Origin: DAOTVD01 sp034437075
GTDB taxonomy: Bacteria; Chloroflexota; Anaerolineae; Aggregatilineales; J027
Length of the DNA stretch: 21,230 nucleotides
NCBI GenBank assembly: GCA_034437075.1
Contig: DAOTVD010000408.1
Span: forward strand, 1-21,230
Reading direction: 5' to 3'
The stretch's first letter is position 1; each line of letters begins with the position of its first letter. Both the position numbers and the translations under genes were made by a program. Under the pieces are notes generated by a model. That model searched no databases, was not told the DNA's origin, and worked only from the letters and a program-made list of their open reading frames with translations. Positions 20,717 through 21,230 of the stretch are shown here, piece after piece.

Positions 20717-21230
20717 TGCGGCGTTTTCGTTTCGACCTCGGCCTCATTGCGGCGGCGGCACTGGGGCTACCCCTCATCACGCCTTTTCTGACCGGGCAGT
20801 TACCGCGCACCGCCGATGCGATGTTTCATTTACACCGCATCCTCAGCGCGGGGCTCAGCTTAGAAAACGGGATTTTATACCCGCGTTGGTCGCCGCACTT
20901 GCACGCGGGCTTCGGCTATCCGCTGCATAATTTTTACGCCCCGCTGACGCACTTGGTCGGCGGGGGGCTTTCTACGTTTTTCGACTTCGACCCGATCCAT
21001 ATCTATTTGGCGCTGCAAGCCCTGGGCGTGCTGCTGGCGGGCACGGGGGCGTATCTTTTCGCGCGGCAGTTCGCTCTTGTACCGGGCGCGTTGTTTGCCG
21101 CTGCTGCGTATACCTGGGCGCCGTTGCGCATGCGCGAGCTATGGAGCCAGGGTAATATCGCGCAACTCATCGCGCTGGGGTTGCTGGCTTGGGTGTTCTG
21201 GTCGCTGGCGCGATTGGCCAGCCAACCCGG
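20716..21230 (+). CDS. Large integral membrane protein, PTPS-related/GT-C-like (partial, runs off the window)
   Basis: The reading frame starts at ATG 20716, which overlaps the thioesterase TAA by one base, and is still open at 21230; 171 residues are visible. TM1 is LGLIAAAALGLPLITPFL. After it comes DAMFHLHRILSAGLSLENG and LYPRWSPHLHAGFGYPLHNF, then YAPLTHLVGG. The pattern D-x-x-x-H-x-x-R, YPRW, GYG-x-P and FY-x-PL is that of the '6-pyruvoyl-tetrahydropterin synthase-related' membrane family (PF10131), which resembles GT-C polyprenyl-linked glycosyltransferases and YfhO-like proteins. Two further TM stretches follow (about 88-110 and 112-125), then another near 150-165. Probable role is in cell-surface glycan assembly, but without the C-terminal half this is only a family inference. 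Confidence 0.75.
   Translation, partial: MRRFRFDLGLIAAAALGLPLITPFLTGQLPRTADAMFHLHRILSAGLSLENGILYPRWSPHLHAGFGYPLHNFYAPLTHLVGGGLSTFFDFDPIHIYLALQALGVLLAGTGAYLFARQFALVPGALFAAAAYTWAPLRMRELWSQGNIAQLIALGLLAWVFWSLARLASQP

Noticed and set aside
1..21230. CRISPR array, tRNA, rRNA or riboswitch
   Set aside because: No regularly spaced repeats, cloverleaf or known riboswitch core was noticed by eye on either strand; a covariance-model scan was not possible.

Overview
The window is chromosomal bacterial DNA, fairly GC-rich and densely coded, and looks like accessory metabolism plus housekeeping with very little mobile DNA. The gene mix (glyoxylate shunt with a bacterial PPDK, a membrane-anchored sulfite-oxidase-like protein, lipoproteins with Thr/Pro/Asp-rich linkers, a PTPS-related membrane protein) is compatible with a heterotrophic Chloroflexota-like organism. 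That placement is an inference from style, not from a marker gene; no rRNA, tRNA or CRISPR array was seen.

Left edge (1-600): no intact gene. It holds a palindromic repeat, a doubly truncated and frameshifted IS transposase remnant, and, abutting it in another frame, the 3' tail of an unrelated gene that still has its own terminator. Then come a GT4 glycosyltransferase and a membrane/Tat/sulfite-oxidase-type fusion protein that ends in a good intrinsic terminator.

3750-6300 is a compact regulated exporter operon: a consensus -35 box and a TetR-type palindrome, a TetR repressor, an ABC ATPase and an ABC-2 permease, translationally linked. A secreted protein of unknown role and an ASCH-like protein follow, then convergent glucokinase, and divergently a lipoprotein solute-binding protein and a DMT/EamA permease separated by two tandem hairpins.

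10,971-11,930 carries a three-TM protein resembling the PycTM/DUF5706 (Pycsar effector) family with a small unknown partner. No cyclase is present in the window, so this is an orphan effector-like protein rather than a demonstrated defence system.

12,064-18,519 (minus strand) is a central-carbon block: malate synthase, isocitrate lyase, PPDK and a divergent PAP2-like membrane protein. The first two form the glyoxylate shunt and PPDK can convert pyruvate to PEP, so the set fits growth on acetate or fatty acids with gluconeogenesis. Divergent from it runs a plus-strand operon: a fold-type II PLP enzyme, a hotdog thioesterase, and a large PTPS-related membrane protein cut by the window end. The 240-base divergent intergenic region carries two clear palindromes. 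I found no convincing wholly new multi-gene system. The most interesting items are the PycTM-like pair, the hairpin covering the EamA start, and the sulfite-oxidase fusion.
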